DNA of 64,000 nt from assembly GCF_022815605.1 (NCBI RefSeq), contig NZ_JALGRP010000004.1, forward strand, positions 1 to 64,000, read 5' to 3'. The notes under the pieces were generated by a model. That model was not told the DNA's origin. It saw nothing but the letters and a program-made list of their open reading frames with translations, and did not search any database. Origin of the DNA: Microbacterium sp. VKM Ac-2923 (GTDB lineage Bacteria; Actinomycetota; Actinomycetes; Actinomycetales; Microbacteriaceae). Position numbers and translations under genes: made by a program. This document shows, in pieces, positions 9,001-17,719 of this stretch (positions within the stretch are counted from its first letter, which is position 1; every line of letters begins with the position of its first letter).

Positions 9001-10095
9001 ATGACCGCGCGCATCCTCTCGATCGGCACGGCGTTGCCGGACACGCGCGTAGACCAGTCGGCACTGCGCGACCTCTTCGCCGCACAGCCCGGCTTCGACC
9101 GCAAGAGCCAGCGGCTGGTGGGCGCGGCCTTCGATGCCGCCGCGATCGACACCCGCCACGTGGTGCTGCCGCAGCTGGCCGGACACGCCGGGGACGGCCT
9201 CGGCGTGCGCGACGGCGACACGCTGCTCATGCCGCCCACCGGAGCCCGCAACGACGAGTACCGCCGCACGGCGCCCGCGCTGTTCGCGGAAGCCTCCCGC
9301 GCCGCGATCGCCGGGTCGGGATATGAGGCGGATGCCGTGACGCACGTCGTGACGGTCTCGTGCACCGGCATGTTCGCGCCCGGGCCCGATTACCACCTCG
9401 TCCGCGACCTCGACCTGGCACCGTCCGTCGAGCGCTACCACCTGGGCTTCATCGGGTGTGCCGCGGCCATCCCCGCGCTGCGACTGGCGGCGCGCATCGT
9501 CGGCGCCGACCCCGCGGCGGTCGTCCTCGTCGCCTGCGCGGAGCTGTGCTCCCTGCACTGGCAGACGTCGTCGAACCCCGACCAGATCGTCGCCGCGTCC
9601 GTGTTCGCCGACGGTGCGGGCGCGGCGGTCGTGGCATCCGGGAACGCCTCCCACGACGGCCTCGACCTCGACGACTTCGCCACCCACGTGACCGACGAGG
9701 GAGAGAAGGACATGTCGTGGACCGTCGGCGACTCGGGCTTCGAGATGACGCTGACGCCCGAAGTGCCGCGCATCATCGGGCGGGAGATCTCCGCCATCGC
9801 CGCCGATGTCGTGGGAGACCTCGACCGTGTCGACGCGTGGGCCGTCCATCCCGGAGGGCGCAGCATCCTCGACCGCGTCGAGAACGCCCTCGGCCTGGAT
9901 GCCGCCGCCCTCGCGCCCTCGCGCGAGGTGCTACGCCGTCACGGCAACATGTCCAGTGCCACGCTCCTGTTCATCCTGCGCGACCTGCTCGCCGACACCG
10001 CGCGTATCGAGGGCGATCGGGTCGCGGCGCTCGCCTTCGGGCCGGGACTCACCGTCGAGGCGGCCAAGATCACCGTCCGGCGCCCGGCGGCGTGA
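9001..10095 (+). CDS. Type III polyketide synthase
   Basis: A 364-residue chalcone-synthase-like enzyme that condenses a starter acyl-CoA with malonyl-CoA units and cyclises the chain to a pyrone or resorcinol. The catalytic triad is visible: Cys153 in GFIGCAAAIPAL, His283 in WAVHPGGRSILD and Asn316 in GNMSSATLLFIL. The C-terminal AFGPGLTVE loop is the family signature. Cys121 in SCTGMFAPG matches a second conserved site. A tactgt hexamer at -11 to -6 from the ATG suggests a leaderless transcript. It is the first gene of a three-gene operon whose members overlap. Confidence 0.93.
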   Translation: MTARILSIGTALPDTRVDQSALRDLFAAQPGFDRKSQRLVGAAFDAAAIDTRHVVLPQLAGHAGDGLGVRDGDTLLMPPTGARNDEYRRTAPALFAEASRAAIAGSGYEADAVTHVVTVSCTGMFAPGPDYHLVRDLDLAPSVERYHLGFIGCAAAIPALRLAARIVGADPAAVVLVACAELCSLHWQTSSNPDQIVAASVFADGAGAAVVASGNASHDGLDLDDFATHVTDEGEKDMSWTVGDSGFEMTLTPEVPRIIGREISAIAADVVGDLDRVDAWAVHPGGRSILDRVENALGLDAAALAPSREVLRRHGNMSSATLLFILRDLLADTARIEGDRVAALAFGPGLTVEAAKITVRRPAA

Positions 10096-10829
10096 ACCGC
10101 CCCGTGACGTCGGCCGCCCGGCCCCGGGGGCTGTCGCGACGCGACACGTCGCTGACCGAACTCATGGACGACCCCGACTGCGACCCTCGGGCGCTGGCCG
10201 CGACCTACCGCCGGTTCGACCTGGTGAACCGTCTCGTGTCCGCCTGGGGACGCGTGTACCGCGAGCACGTCGCGCCCGAATTGCGCTCGCTCGGTCGTCG
10301 GGCGCGGGTACTCGATCTCGGCTGCGGCGGAGGCGATGTCGTCGTGCGCCTCGCCGCCCTCGCCGCCCGGGACGGTCTCGCCGTCGACTGGGTGGGCGCC
10401 GACCCCGACCCCCGCGCGCACACCGCCGCCCTCGAACGGCAACGGTCGGGCGTGCGGTTCGTCGCCGCGGGTTCGCGCGAGCTGCTGGAGGCGGGCCAGA
10501 GGTTCGACCTCGTCGTGAGCAACCATGTGCTGCACCATCTCGACACCGAGGGATTGCGCTCGTTCGCCGACGACTCGCTCGCCCTGTCGCGTGGCGCCGT
10601 CCTGCACGCCGACATCGCGCGCAGCCGTCCGGCGTACGCCCTCTACGCCGTCGGCATCACCCCTCTTTCGGCCGGCACGTTCCTGCGCGTCGATGGACTG
10701 CGCTCGATCCGTCGCAGCTATCGCGCGCCCGAACTGGCCGCCGCGCTCGGCTCCCCGTGGCGGGTGGAGACGCCGGCACCGTTCCGCGTGCTCGCCGTCG
10801 CCCGCGGACGGGCGCATGCCGATGCCTGA
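10092..10829 (+). CDS. Class I SAM-dependent methyltransferase
   Basis: A 245-residue methyltransferase with the SAM-binding motif VLDLGCGGGDVVVRLA (about residues 72-87), the acidic motif II WVGADPD and the post-motif FDLVVSNHVLHHL. GTG at 10092 overlaps the PKS stop by four bases (GTGA), evidence for coupled translation. By position it should methylate the polyketide or its quinone product. It resembles UbiE-type methyltransferases of quinone pathways. Confidence 0.88.
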   Translation: MNRPVTSAARPRGLSRRDTSLTELMDDPDCDPRALAATYRRFDLVNRLVSAWGRVYREHVAPELRSLGRRARVLDLGCGGGDVVVRLAALAARDGLAVDWVGADPDPRAHTAALERQRSGVRFVAAGSRELLEAGQRFDLVVSNHVLHHLDTEGLRSFADDSLALSRGAVLHADIARSRPAYALYAVGITPLSAGTFLRVDGLRSIRRSYRAPELAAALGSPWRVETPAPFRVLAVARGRAHADA

Positions 10830-11943
10830 GGTACTCGTCGTCGGCGCGGGACCCGTGGGCCTCGCCCTGTCCGCCGACCTGCACTCCAGGGGAGTCGACG
10901 TCGAGGTCGTCGAACGTCGCGCCGACGCGGGCGGCGGAACACGCGCCATCGGCATCCACTCCCCCGCTCTGGCGCTGCTCGAGGCGTGCGGCGCGACAGA
11001 CGGCATCCGCGCCGAAGCGGTGAAGATCGCCCGGGGCGAGGCGCGCGCCGACGGACGGGTGATCGCCGAGATCCGCTTCGACAGCCTGCGGGCGCGGCAT
11101 CCCTACGTCGCGGCGTTGGCGCAGACCGACACGATGCGGGTGCTGTCCGCTCTGGCCCCTCCGGTGCGCCACGGAACAACCGTCGAGGCGCTGCATCCCG
11201 ACGGCGACGGCGTGCGGGCCGAGGTGGCGGGACCCGACGGACGGGCCGTACTGCGCGCCGGCGTGGTCGTCGTGGCATCCGGCTGGGCGGGACGCGGACT
11301 GGTCTACCGCCCGGCGGCCGTGCGCACGCTCCACTACCCCGACCGCTACGTCATGGCCGATGTCGTGGCATCCGGGGGTCCGGTGGCGCGCGTGCACCTC
11401 GAACGCGACGGCGTTGTGGAGTCGTTCCCGTTGCCCGGGGGGCGTCGGCGGCTCGTCGCGTGGGCCGGATCGGACGAGGTGGCGGATGCCGACGGCTTCC
11501 TCCGCGACGCGGTCGCCGCCCGCACCGGAGTCGACGTCGACATCGCGGGGGCCTCCTCGTTCGGCGTGCGGCGCGCGGTCGCCCCGGCCCTCCGGCGCGG
11601 GCGCATCGTCGTCGTGGGCGACGCCGCGCACGAGGTGAGTCCCATCGGCGGGCAGGGCATGAACCTCGGTCTTCTCGATGCCCTCACGCTCTCCCCGCTG
11701 CTGGCCCCGTGGGTGCGGCGGGGCGACGACGCGTCCCTGGCCCGGTGGGAACGCGACCGTCTCGCCTCGGCCCGGCACGCGGCGCGACTGGCCTTCCTCA
11801 ACACCCTGCTCGGGCGCGCGGCGGGTCCGGCAGCGCACCGGATGCGGACCGGCACGCTGCGGACGCTCCTGCGGGGACCGGGCGGGGCGGCGTTCACGCG
11901 CGCGTACGCGATGCGGTTCGACCGGGCGGCGCGGGGAGCGTGA
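10816..11943 (+). CDS. FAD-dependent monooxygenase (aromatic hydroxylase type)
   Basis: A 375-residue PHBH-fold flavoprotein: the N-terminal dinucleotide site VLVVGAGPVGLALSADL (about residues 5-21) and the FAD-ribityl motif IVVVGDAAHEVSPIGGQGMN (about residues 261-280). Such enzymes hydroxylate phenolic rings with NAD(P)H and O2. It overlaps the methyltransferase by 14 nt (start 10816) or 8 nt (alternative ATG at 10822). In the context of a type III PKS it would oxidise an alkylresorcinol-like ring towards a quinone, as SrsC does in Streptomyces griseus; the product here is not known. Confidence 0.88.
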   Translation: MPMPEVLVVGAGPVGLALSADLHSRGVDVEVVERRADAGGGTRAIGIHSPALALLEACGATDGIRAEAVKIARGEARADGRVIAEIRFDSLRARHPYVAALAQTDTMRVLSALAPPVRHGTTVEALHPDGDGVRAEVAGPDGRAVLRAGVVVVASGWAGRGLVYRPAAVRTLHYPDRYVMADVVASGGPVARVHLERDGVVESFPLPGGRRRLVAWAGSDEVADADGFLRDAVAARTGVDVDIAGASSFGVRRAVAPALRRGRIVVVGDAAHEVSPIGGQGMNLGLLDALTLSPLLAPWVRRGDDASLARWERDRLASARHAARLAFLNTLLGRAAGPAAHRMRTGTLRTLLRGPGGAAFTRAYAMRFDRAARGA

Positions 11944-11998
11944 CCACGTGGCGTGCGTCGGCGCGACGATGAGCGGTTCTTCCCGATGAGGTCCCTGC

Positions 11999-12010
11999 GA
12001 CGCTAGCGTC
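11999..12010. promoter_or_regulatory. Palindrome overlapping a predicted leaderless -10 element
   Basis: The perfect palindrome gacgctagcgtc (14 bp when flanking c and g are counted) lies five bases before the ATG at 12016. It contains tagcgt at -12 to -7, a TANNNT hexamer placed so that transcription would start at the A of the ATG. A repressor bound here would block the promoter directly. No copy of the LacI-type operator seen elsewhere in the locus is present. Confidence 0.35.
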
Positions 12011-12015
12011 GTCGC

Positions 12016-13953
12016 ATGAACCCCCTGCTCCCCCATCACGACGGTTCACCACTGCACGTTTCGGAGTCTTCTCCCCAGATGGGGGATCTCGTTCGCGTGC
12101 GACTTCGGATACCCGTCGAGCACGAGGACGTGGTCGCCGTACGGATCCGCTCGACGGCCGACGCCGAGCCCTTCTTCGTCGAAGCACGCCCGCTCGGTAC
12201 CGTCGACGGGTGGCACTGGTGGGAGGCGCCGCTGCCCGTCGCGAACCCGCGTACGGGGTATCGGTGGATGCTCACCCTCTCCGGGAACCGGGTCGTCTGG
12301 CTCAACCAGGCCGGGCTGTCCGCCATCGAGACCCGCGACTCCGAGGACTTCGCGCTCGTCGCGGACAACCCTCCCCCGTCATGGCTGCCGGGTGCGGTGA
12401 TGTACCAGATCTTCCCCGATCGATTCGCGCGGTCGGCCACGGCAGACCGTCGACCCGTGCCCTCGTGGGCGCTTCCCGCGGCGTGGGACGATCCCGTGGA
12501 TCCGGTGTCCCCCGCGCGAACGCGGCAGTTCTACGGTGGCGATCTCGACGGCATCCGCGAACACCTCGACCACCTCGTCGATCTCGGTGTGACGGTGATG
12601 TACCTCACGCCGGTCTTCCCCGGCTCCTCCAACCATCGGTACGACGCGTCGACCTTCGACCACGTGGACCCGGTTCTCGGCGGCGATGCGGCATACGCGG
12701 GTCTCATCGCGGCCGCGCACGATCGCGGGATTCGAGTCATCGGCGACCTCACCGTGAATCACTCGGGCGACGGACACGACTGGTTCCGTGCGGCATACGG
12801 GCATCCGGGCGCCGCGGAGGAGGACTTCTACTACTTCACGGACGATGCCAACACGCAGTACACGTCCTGGCTGGGATTCCCGAGCCTCCCGAAATTCGAC
12901 TGGGCGAGTTCGGAGTTGGCTCGCCGGTTCGTGGACGGCCCGGATTCCGTCGTCGCTCGGTGGATGCACCCGCCGTTCTCGCTCGACGGGTGGCGCATCG
13001 ACGTCGCCAACATGACCGGACGCCGGAGGGCAGAGGATCGAAACGCCGTCGTCCGCCGCGCGATCCGCCGCACGATGACGGCCGTGAATCCCGACACATA
13101 CCTCGTCGCGGAGTCGACGGCCGACGCGACACACGACCTGCAGGGCGATGCGTGGCACGGTGCGATGACCTATGTGCCCTTCACTCGACCGCTCTGGAAC
13201 TGGCTCGGCGAGACATCGACGACGCCGTACCGGAATGCGCAAGGGGAGACGGTGGCGGCTCCCTGGTACTTCGGTCAGCCGGTCGCGCAGATCCCGCGGT
13301 TCACCGCACGACAGTTCGTCGAGACGCACAACCGCTTCCTCAGCGGCATCCCCTGGTCGGTGCGCCTGGGGACGATGAACACCCTGGACAGTCACGACAC
13401 CGCCCGGTTCGCCACGCACGCCGATGCCGCCGTGATCCCGTTGGCCGTCGGCTTGTCGATGACCCTTCCAGGGGTCCCCGTGGTGTGGGCCGGCGACGAG
13501 TTCGGCGAGCAGGGCGTCGACGGTGAGATGAGTCGCACGCCGATGCCCTGGCATCGTGTCGATGAACCCGGGCGTGCGGCCCGGTTCGCGCTGTATCGCT
13601 CGCTCGTCGCCGTGCGCCGTGACCACCACGTCCTCGGCGACGGCGGCCTGCGCTGGGTCCACGTGGACGACAACGCGATCGTCTTCCTCCGCGAGGGAGA
13701 GGGGGAGTCGATCCTGGTCCTCGCCGCCCTCGGCGATGTCGTCGTCGACCTCGACCCCGTCGTGCTCGCGGGTGCCCGTTCGGCGACGTCGGTCTTCGGT
13801 GACGCCGCTCTTGCGTTCGACGAGAGCGGCGGGGCGGCACTCACCGCCTCGGGGCCGGTCTTCGCGGCGTGGTCACTTCCCGGGGTGGCCGCGCCTCACC
13901 GGGCGTCAGACGGCGCAGCAGTACTCGATCGAACGATCAGGTCGAACGGCTGA
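12016..13953 (+). CDS. Glycoside hydrolase family 13 (cyclomaltodextrinase/neopullulanase-like)
   Basis: A 645-residue alpha-glucan-acting enzyme. About 115 N-terminal residues form a beta-sandwich resembling the CBM34-type domain of cyclomaltodextrinases; the TIM barrel follows. Catalytic residues are visible: nucleophile Asp329 in GWRIDVANM, acid/base Glu366 in YLVAEST, and Asp461 in LDSHDTAR. Other conserved regions are DLTVNHSGD and YQIFPDRF. No signal peptide is seen, so it probably cleaves imported maltodextrin in the cytosol. It is closely related to the enzyme at 19196-21016. Its 3' end overlaps the convergent lacI-type gene by 58 bp. Confidence 0.92.
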   Translation: MNPLLPHHDGSPLHVSESSPQMGDLVRVRLRIPVEHEDVVAVRIRSTADAEPFFVEARPLGTVDGWHWWEAPLPVANPRTGYRWMLTLSGNRVVWLNQAGLSAIETRDSEDFALVADNPPPSWLPGAVMYQIFPDRFARSATADRRPVPSWALPAAWDDPVDPVSPARTRQFYGGDLDGIREHLDHLVDLGVTVMYLTPVFPGSSNHRYDASTFDHVDPVLGGDAAYAGLIAAAHDRGIRVIGDLTVNHSGDGHDWFRAAYGHPGAAEEDFYYFTDDANTQYTSWLGFPSLPKFDWASSELARRFVDGPDSVVARWMHPPFSLDGWRIDVANMTGRRRAEDRNAVVRRAIRRTMTAVNPDTYLVAESTADATHDLQGDAWHGAMTYVPFTRPLWNWLGETSTTPYRNAQGETVAAPWYFGQPVAQIPRFTARQFVETHNRFLSGIPWSVRLGTMNTLDSHDTARFATHADAAVIPLAVGLSMTLPGVPVVWAGDEFGEQGVDGEMSRTPMPWHRVDEPGRAARFALYRSLVAVRRDHHVLGDGGLRWVHVDDNAIVFLREGEGESILVLAALGDVVVDLDPVVLAGARSATSVFGDAALAFDESGGAALTASGPVFAAWSLPGVAAPHRASDGAAVLDRTIRSNG

Positions 13954-14918
13954 GAGGTGTGATCCCCCGGGTCGTCGATACCCGCGCCGCCGTCCAACTG
14001 CTTCAGCAGGATCTTCACGGCTTGCGCGCCCTGCGCTCCCGGGTACTGAGCGATCGTGGTCAGGCCGAAGAACTGCGCGTGCTCGTGATCGTCGATGCCC
14101 ACGACGGAGATGTCCTCCGGGACCCGGAGTCCCAGGTGACGAGCCGCCAGGATCGCTCCCATCGCCATCTCGTCCGACACGGCGAAGATCGCTGTCGGGC
14201 GACGGGAGTCATCGGTGAGGAGATGCATCGCCGCCTGATAACCGCTCTCGATCGAGAAGCTGCCCGTCTCGAGGAGCGCGGCGTCGACCTGCAAGCCGTT
14301 CTGCTGGAGGGCGAGTTCGTAGCCGACCTGTCGCTTGACGGGGAGATGGAAGTCCTTCTGCCCCGGTGCACCGCCGATCAGGGCGATCCTGCGATGACCG
14401 AGGGAGGCGAGATGGTCGGTGGCGAGTCTCGACATCTCGACGTCGTCCACGCTGAGCGTGTGCAGTCCGGCGATGGGACCGCCGACGCAGACGACGGGCT
14501 TCCCGACGGCGAGCAGACTGCGCGCCTCCTCCGCGCCGACCTCGAGGCTGATCGCGATCAGCCCGTCGGTGCGGCCTCGGTGGAGGAGTTGGGTGAAGAC
14601 GCTCCCGCGGGTGTCCGCGCCACCGCCGAGGTTGTACAGGGTGAGGTCGAATCCCGCGCGGATGAGTTCGTTCTGCGCCTCTTCCAGCACCGACGCATAG
14701 AACCACCGCCGCACCATCGGCACGATGATGCCGATCGCGCGGGATCGCCCCGTCGCCAGTCCGGCTGCGGTGGCCGATGCCACGTAGCCGAGATCGGCCG
14801 CTACGGAGACGACGCGCTTCTGAGTGAGACCAGCGACGGATCCGCGACCGGTGAGGGCACGTGACACGGTCGCGGCCGAGACGCCGGCCGCACGGGCCAC
14901 GTCTTCGATACCGACCAT
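13896..14918 (-). CDS. LacI family transcriptional repressor of the maltodextrin locus
   Basis: A 340-residue regulator with the LacI helix-turn-helix at the N-terminus (IEDVARAAGVSAATVSRAL, residues 4-22), a hinge helix, and a periplasmic-binding-protein-like effector domain (IGIIVPMVRRWFYASVLEEA onwards). The start at 14918 places the HTH at residue 4, as usual; the open frame runs upstream but with no family similarity. It is the last gene after malEFG and should bind the two identical operators upstream of malE and of the second GH13 gene. The inducer is probably a maltooligosaccharide. Confidence 0.92.
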   Translation of the reverse strand: MVGIEDVARAAGVSAATVSRALTGRGSVAGLTQKRVVSVAADLGYVASATAAGLATGRSRAIGIIVPMVRRWFYASVLEEAQNELIRAGFDLTLYNLGGGADTRGSVFTQLLHRGRTDGLIAISLEVGAEEARSLLAVGKPVVCVGGPIAGLHTLSVDDVEMSRLATDHLASLGHRRIALIGGAPGQKDFHLPVKRQVGYELALQQNGLQVDAALLETGSFSIESGYQAAMHLLTDDSRRPTAIFAVSDEMAMGAILAARHLGLRVPEDISVVGIDDHEHAQFFGLTTIAQYPGAQGAQAVKILLKQLDGGAGIDDPGDHTSQPFDLIVRSSTAAPSDAR

Positions 14919-14985
14919 GATGCCCCTGCTTCCTGAGGCCTCGGCTGGGTCCGGACCGCTCAACGTGAGGATAGCCCAGCGCGAG

Positions 14986-15040
14986 TGCGCCCCCACCCCA
15001 CCACGGAACTCGCTCGCCCGAGCCCCGTGGTGGGGGCGCA
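14986..15040 (-). terminator. Hairpin directly after malG
   Basis: Arms 14986-15006 and 15025-15040 pair over 16 bp with one five-base bulge (tgcgccccc...caccacgg against ccgtggtgggggcgca). The structure begins two bases after the malG stop. There is no U tract, as is common for GC-rich actinobacterial terminators. It may reduce read-through from malEFG into the lacI-type gene. Confidence 0.6.
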
Positions 15041-15042
15041 GC

Positions 15043-15999
15043 TCAGCCCTTGACCGACCCCGCGGTGATGCCTCCGACGATGTAGCGCTGGAGGTATTGG
15101 AACAACAGCACGACGGGTACGGCCGTGAGGACTGCCGCGGCTGCGAAAACGCCGAGGTTGCCGGTCCTGTCGGAGTCGAGCAGACCGTACAGGCCCACCG
15201 CGAGAGTCTTGACCTCGGTGTCGCGAAGGAAGATGGACGCGAGGATGAATTCACCGATCACGCTGACGAACGAGAGCACCCCGGTCACCGCGAGGATCGG
15301 CGTCACCAGCGGCAGGATGATACGGAAGTACACCTGCGTGTGAGTCGCGCCGTCCATGATCGCCGCTTCGTCGAGCTCGCGCGGGATGGAGTCGAAGAAG
15401 CCCTTGATGAGCCAGACCTGGCCGAGAGCGCCGCCGAGGAGGACCACGATGTAACCCGCCAGGGTGTCCAGCCCGATGAACGGCGCAACCTGTCCGACGG
15501 TCGTGAAGATGGTGAACAGGGCGGCCGCTGCGAGGAACTGCGGGAACATCTGCACGAGCAGGAGAGCGAAAAGGCTTCCCCGGCGCCCTCGAAAACGGAA
15601 TCGCGAGAACGCGTACGCCCCGGCCGCGCTGCAGAAGATCGAGACGACGACGACGACCGTGGCGACGATCACCGTGTTCAGGAACCAGCGCGCGAACGGC
15701 AACGTCGGGTCGGTGAACAACGCGATGTAGTTCTCGGGACTGAACGCCGTCGGCAGGATCGACGCCGACGACACACTGCCGTTGGGGTTCAGCGACGCCG
15801 AGAGGATGTAGACGATCGGAATGAGCGCATAAACGACCGCCAGAACGCCGACGATGTAGCGCCAGCCGACCTCCTTGAACCATCGGCCACGCGAGATCTT
15901 GTTCATCTGCGGGTGCTGGAAGACCGGGCCGCTCTCGTTCGGATCGGTGAGGGTTGCGGAGGGGACGACTTGGCCCGCCTGGGGGTTGACCTGTGTCAT
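15043..15999 (-). CDS. malG: ABC transporter permease, MalG type
   Basis: A 318-residue inner-membrane permease with six predicted helices and the EAA loop that contacts the ATPase (EAAIMDGATHTQVYFRIILP from residue 211). A cytoplasmic N-terminal extension of about 45 residues precedes helix 1. Its ATG shares one base with the malF stop, so expression is coupled. With malF and malE it forms a carbohydrate importer, presumably for maltodextrin given the flanking GH13 genes. No ATPase gene is present in the locus. Confidence 0.92.
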   Translation of the reverse strand: MTQVNPQAGQVVPSATLTDPNESGPVFQHPQMNKISRGRWFKEVGWRYIVGVLAVVYALIPIVYILSASLNPNGSVSSASILPTAFSPENYIALFTDPTLPFARWFLNTVIVATVVVVVSIFCSAAGAYAFSRFRFRGRRGSLFALLLVQMFPQFLAAAALFTIFTTVGQVAPFIGLDTLAGYIVVLLGGALGQVWLIKGFFDSIPRELDEAAIMDGATHTQVYFRIILPLVTPILAVTGVLSFVSVIGEFILASIFLRDTEVKTLAVGLYGLLDSDRTGNLGVFAAAAVLTAVPVVLLFQYLQRYIVGGITAGSVKG

Positions 16000-17618
16000 C
16001 AGTACTCCTCGAGCTTCTTCGTGGCGCGGAACTGGATGGCGGCGAGAATGCCGGTGAGGATGAAGAGCATCACGGAGATCGCCGAGGCGAAGCCGATCTG
16101 CTGTGCTCCGCCGCCGAAGGCGAGGCGGTAGGTGTAACTGATGAGAATGTCGGTGCCCCCGGCTGTCGGATTATCGGGGCTGAATGGGCCGCCCTCCGTG
16201 AGGAGGAAGATCGCACCGAAATTGTTGAAGTTGAACGCGAACGACGAGACGAGCAGGGGGGCGACGGCGACCAGCAGCAGCGGGAACGTGATCTTGCGGA
16301 AGTTGGTCAGCCCGGTCGCTCCGTCGATCGACGCCGCCTCCTTGAGGTCGGACGGGATCGCCTGGAGCGCTCCTGTGCACACCAGGAACATGTAGGGGAA
16401 CCCGAGCCAGAGGTTCGCCAGCAGCACGGCCACCTTCGCCCAGAACGGGTCGCCGAGCCAGTCGATCCCGAGGCCGGTCGTCGAATTGATGAGGCCGAAC
16501 TCCGGGTTGAAGAAGCTCGACCACACGAGGAGGGAGATGAATGCGGGGATGGCGTAGGGCAGGAGCAGAGTCGATCGGAACGCCCGTTGGCCCTTCACCC
16601 TGTCGTCGTTGAGGACGGTGGCGAGGAAGAGTCCGAGCGCGAAAGTGGTCGCGACGGAGAGCACGGCGAAGATGAGCGTCCAGGCGAAGATGCCGAGGAA
16701 ATCGCCGCTGATGGCGGGGTCGGTGAAGGCCCGGATGTAGTTCCCGAAACCGACGTTCTCACCCCAGGAGATGTCCGACAGCCGCTCGCCGTCCGCGCTG
16801 GTGAAGTACTTGCGGTCGCCGACCTGGACCGGGGAGTAGTCGACACCGGTCTGAGTGTTCGTGATCGTGTCGGTCGCCTCGTCGTACACGAGGGGCGAGG
16901 AGAGCTCGACGGCGCGGAAGCCCTGCTGGGTGATCACGCCGTTGTCCGTGGGGACGGCGAAGCCCACCAGCGGCCCCTCGCCCTGGCTCAGCTCGTTGAC
17001 CTCGACTCTGCTCAGGATCGTGTAGCCGTCGGCCGCGGTGACGACGTCGTTGTCGACTGTGACCGAGCCGGGATCGAGCTCGCGCAGGCCGTCGGGGCTG
17101 CCCGCGAAAGCATCACCGGTCGACTCGTCGACGAGGAGGAACGTGTAGGGACCGCCGGTGGACGAGCCCTCGCTGCCGACCGAGAGATTGAAGGTGCGTG
17201 CGCCATCGGCCTGCACGGCCGAGTTCGCGATGATTCGCGAGACCGAGACTTCTTTCGTCGTCCGTGTGCCGTCGCCGTAGTTGGTGGACGAGAGCTGGAA
17301 CGTGACGATGATCGGGTAGATGACGAAGAGGACGAGCAGCAGCGTTCCCGGCACGAGGTACTTCGCCGGGACGAATCGTCTGGTGGCGTAGACCACCACG
17401 AGCACCGCGACGATTCCCCAGATGACCGCGAGGAACGCCCATTGGCCGGTGCTGATGAGGGCCGGGGTCAACATGACCGCGAGAGCGGCGATGATCCCCA
17501 GGCAGAGGATCCTGACGAGGAGTCCGCTCACGGTCGTGGGCTGCTTCTCCCCCGGCGAGCTCGGATCGAGACGACTGCTCTTCTTCTTCTGCGCTCTGTT
17601 GTCAAACTGGATAGCCAC
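15999..17618 (-). CDS. malF: ABC transporter permease, MalF type with large extracytoplasmic loop
   Basis: A 539-residue permease. Helices near residues 32-55, 60-80 and 86-108 are followed by about 190 extracytoplasmic residues (ending SGDFLGIF), the equivalent of the MalF P2 loop. The core helices come next, with an EAA motif (EAASIDGATGLTNFRKITFP). The long loop argues for a true maltose-type permease rather than the short MsmF type. Start is GTG with ggag upstream. It follows malE after a hairpin-containing gap and precedes malG by a one-base overlap. Confidence 0.92.
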   Translation of the reverse strand: MAIQFDNRAQKKKSSRLDPSSPGEKQPTTVSGLLVRILCLGIIAALAVMLTPALISTGQWAFLAVIWGIVAVLVVVYATRRFVPAKYLVPGTLLLVLFVIYPIIVTFQLSSTNYGDGTRTTKEVSVSRIIANSAVQADGARTFNLSVGSEGSSTGGPYTFLLVDESTGDAFAGSPDGLRELDPGSVTVDNDVVTAADGYTILSRVEVNELSQGEGPLVGFAVPTDNGVITQQGFRAVELSSPLVYDEATDTITNTQTGVDYSPVQVGDRKYFTSADGERLSDISWGENVGFGNYIRAFTDPAISGDFLGIFAWTLIFAVLSVATTFALGLFLATVLNDDRVKGQRAFRSTLLLPYAIPAFISLLVWSSFFNPEFGLINSTTGLGIDWLGDPFWAKVAVLLANLWLGFPYMFLVCTGALQAIPSDLKEAASIDGATGLTNFRKITFPLLLVAVAPLLVSSFAFNFNNFGAIFLLTEGGPFSPDNPTAGGTDILISYTYRLAFGGGAQQIGFASAISVMLFILTGILAAIQFRATKKLEEY

Positions 17619-17645
17619 GGGTCACGCTCCAAAGCTCATTGCGAA

Positions 17646-17715
17646 GACCCCACGGGGTCCAGGGTGGGATGGCGACGGCGGTGGAGCGAGAGCGACCTCC
17701 CGCCCCACCGCCGTC
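17646..17715 (-). promoter_or_regulatory. Paired hairpins between malE and malF
   Basis: The 101-bp malE-malF gap holds a perfect 11-bp stem (gacggcggtgg at 17674-17684 with ccaccgccgtc at 17705-17715) and a second hairpin, gaccccacggggtc, at 17646-17659. In binding-protein-dependent operons such structures protect or partly terminate the upstream message, giving more binding protein than permease. That role is inferred here. Confidence 0.5.
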
Positions 17716-17719
17716 CCGA

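Noticed and set aside
9360..10829. A 489-residue form of the methyltransferase
   Set aside because: The first 244 codons overlap the PKS gene out of frame; GTG at 10092 overlapping the PKS stop is the natural start.
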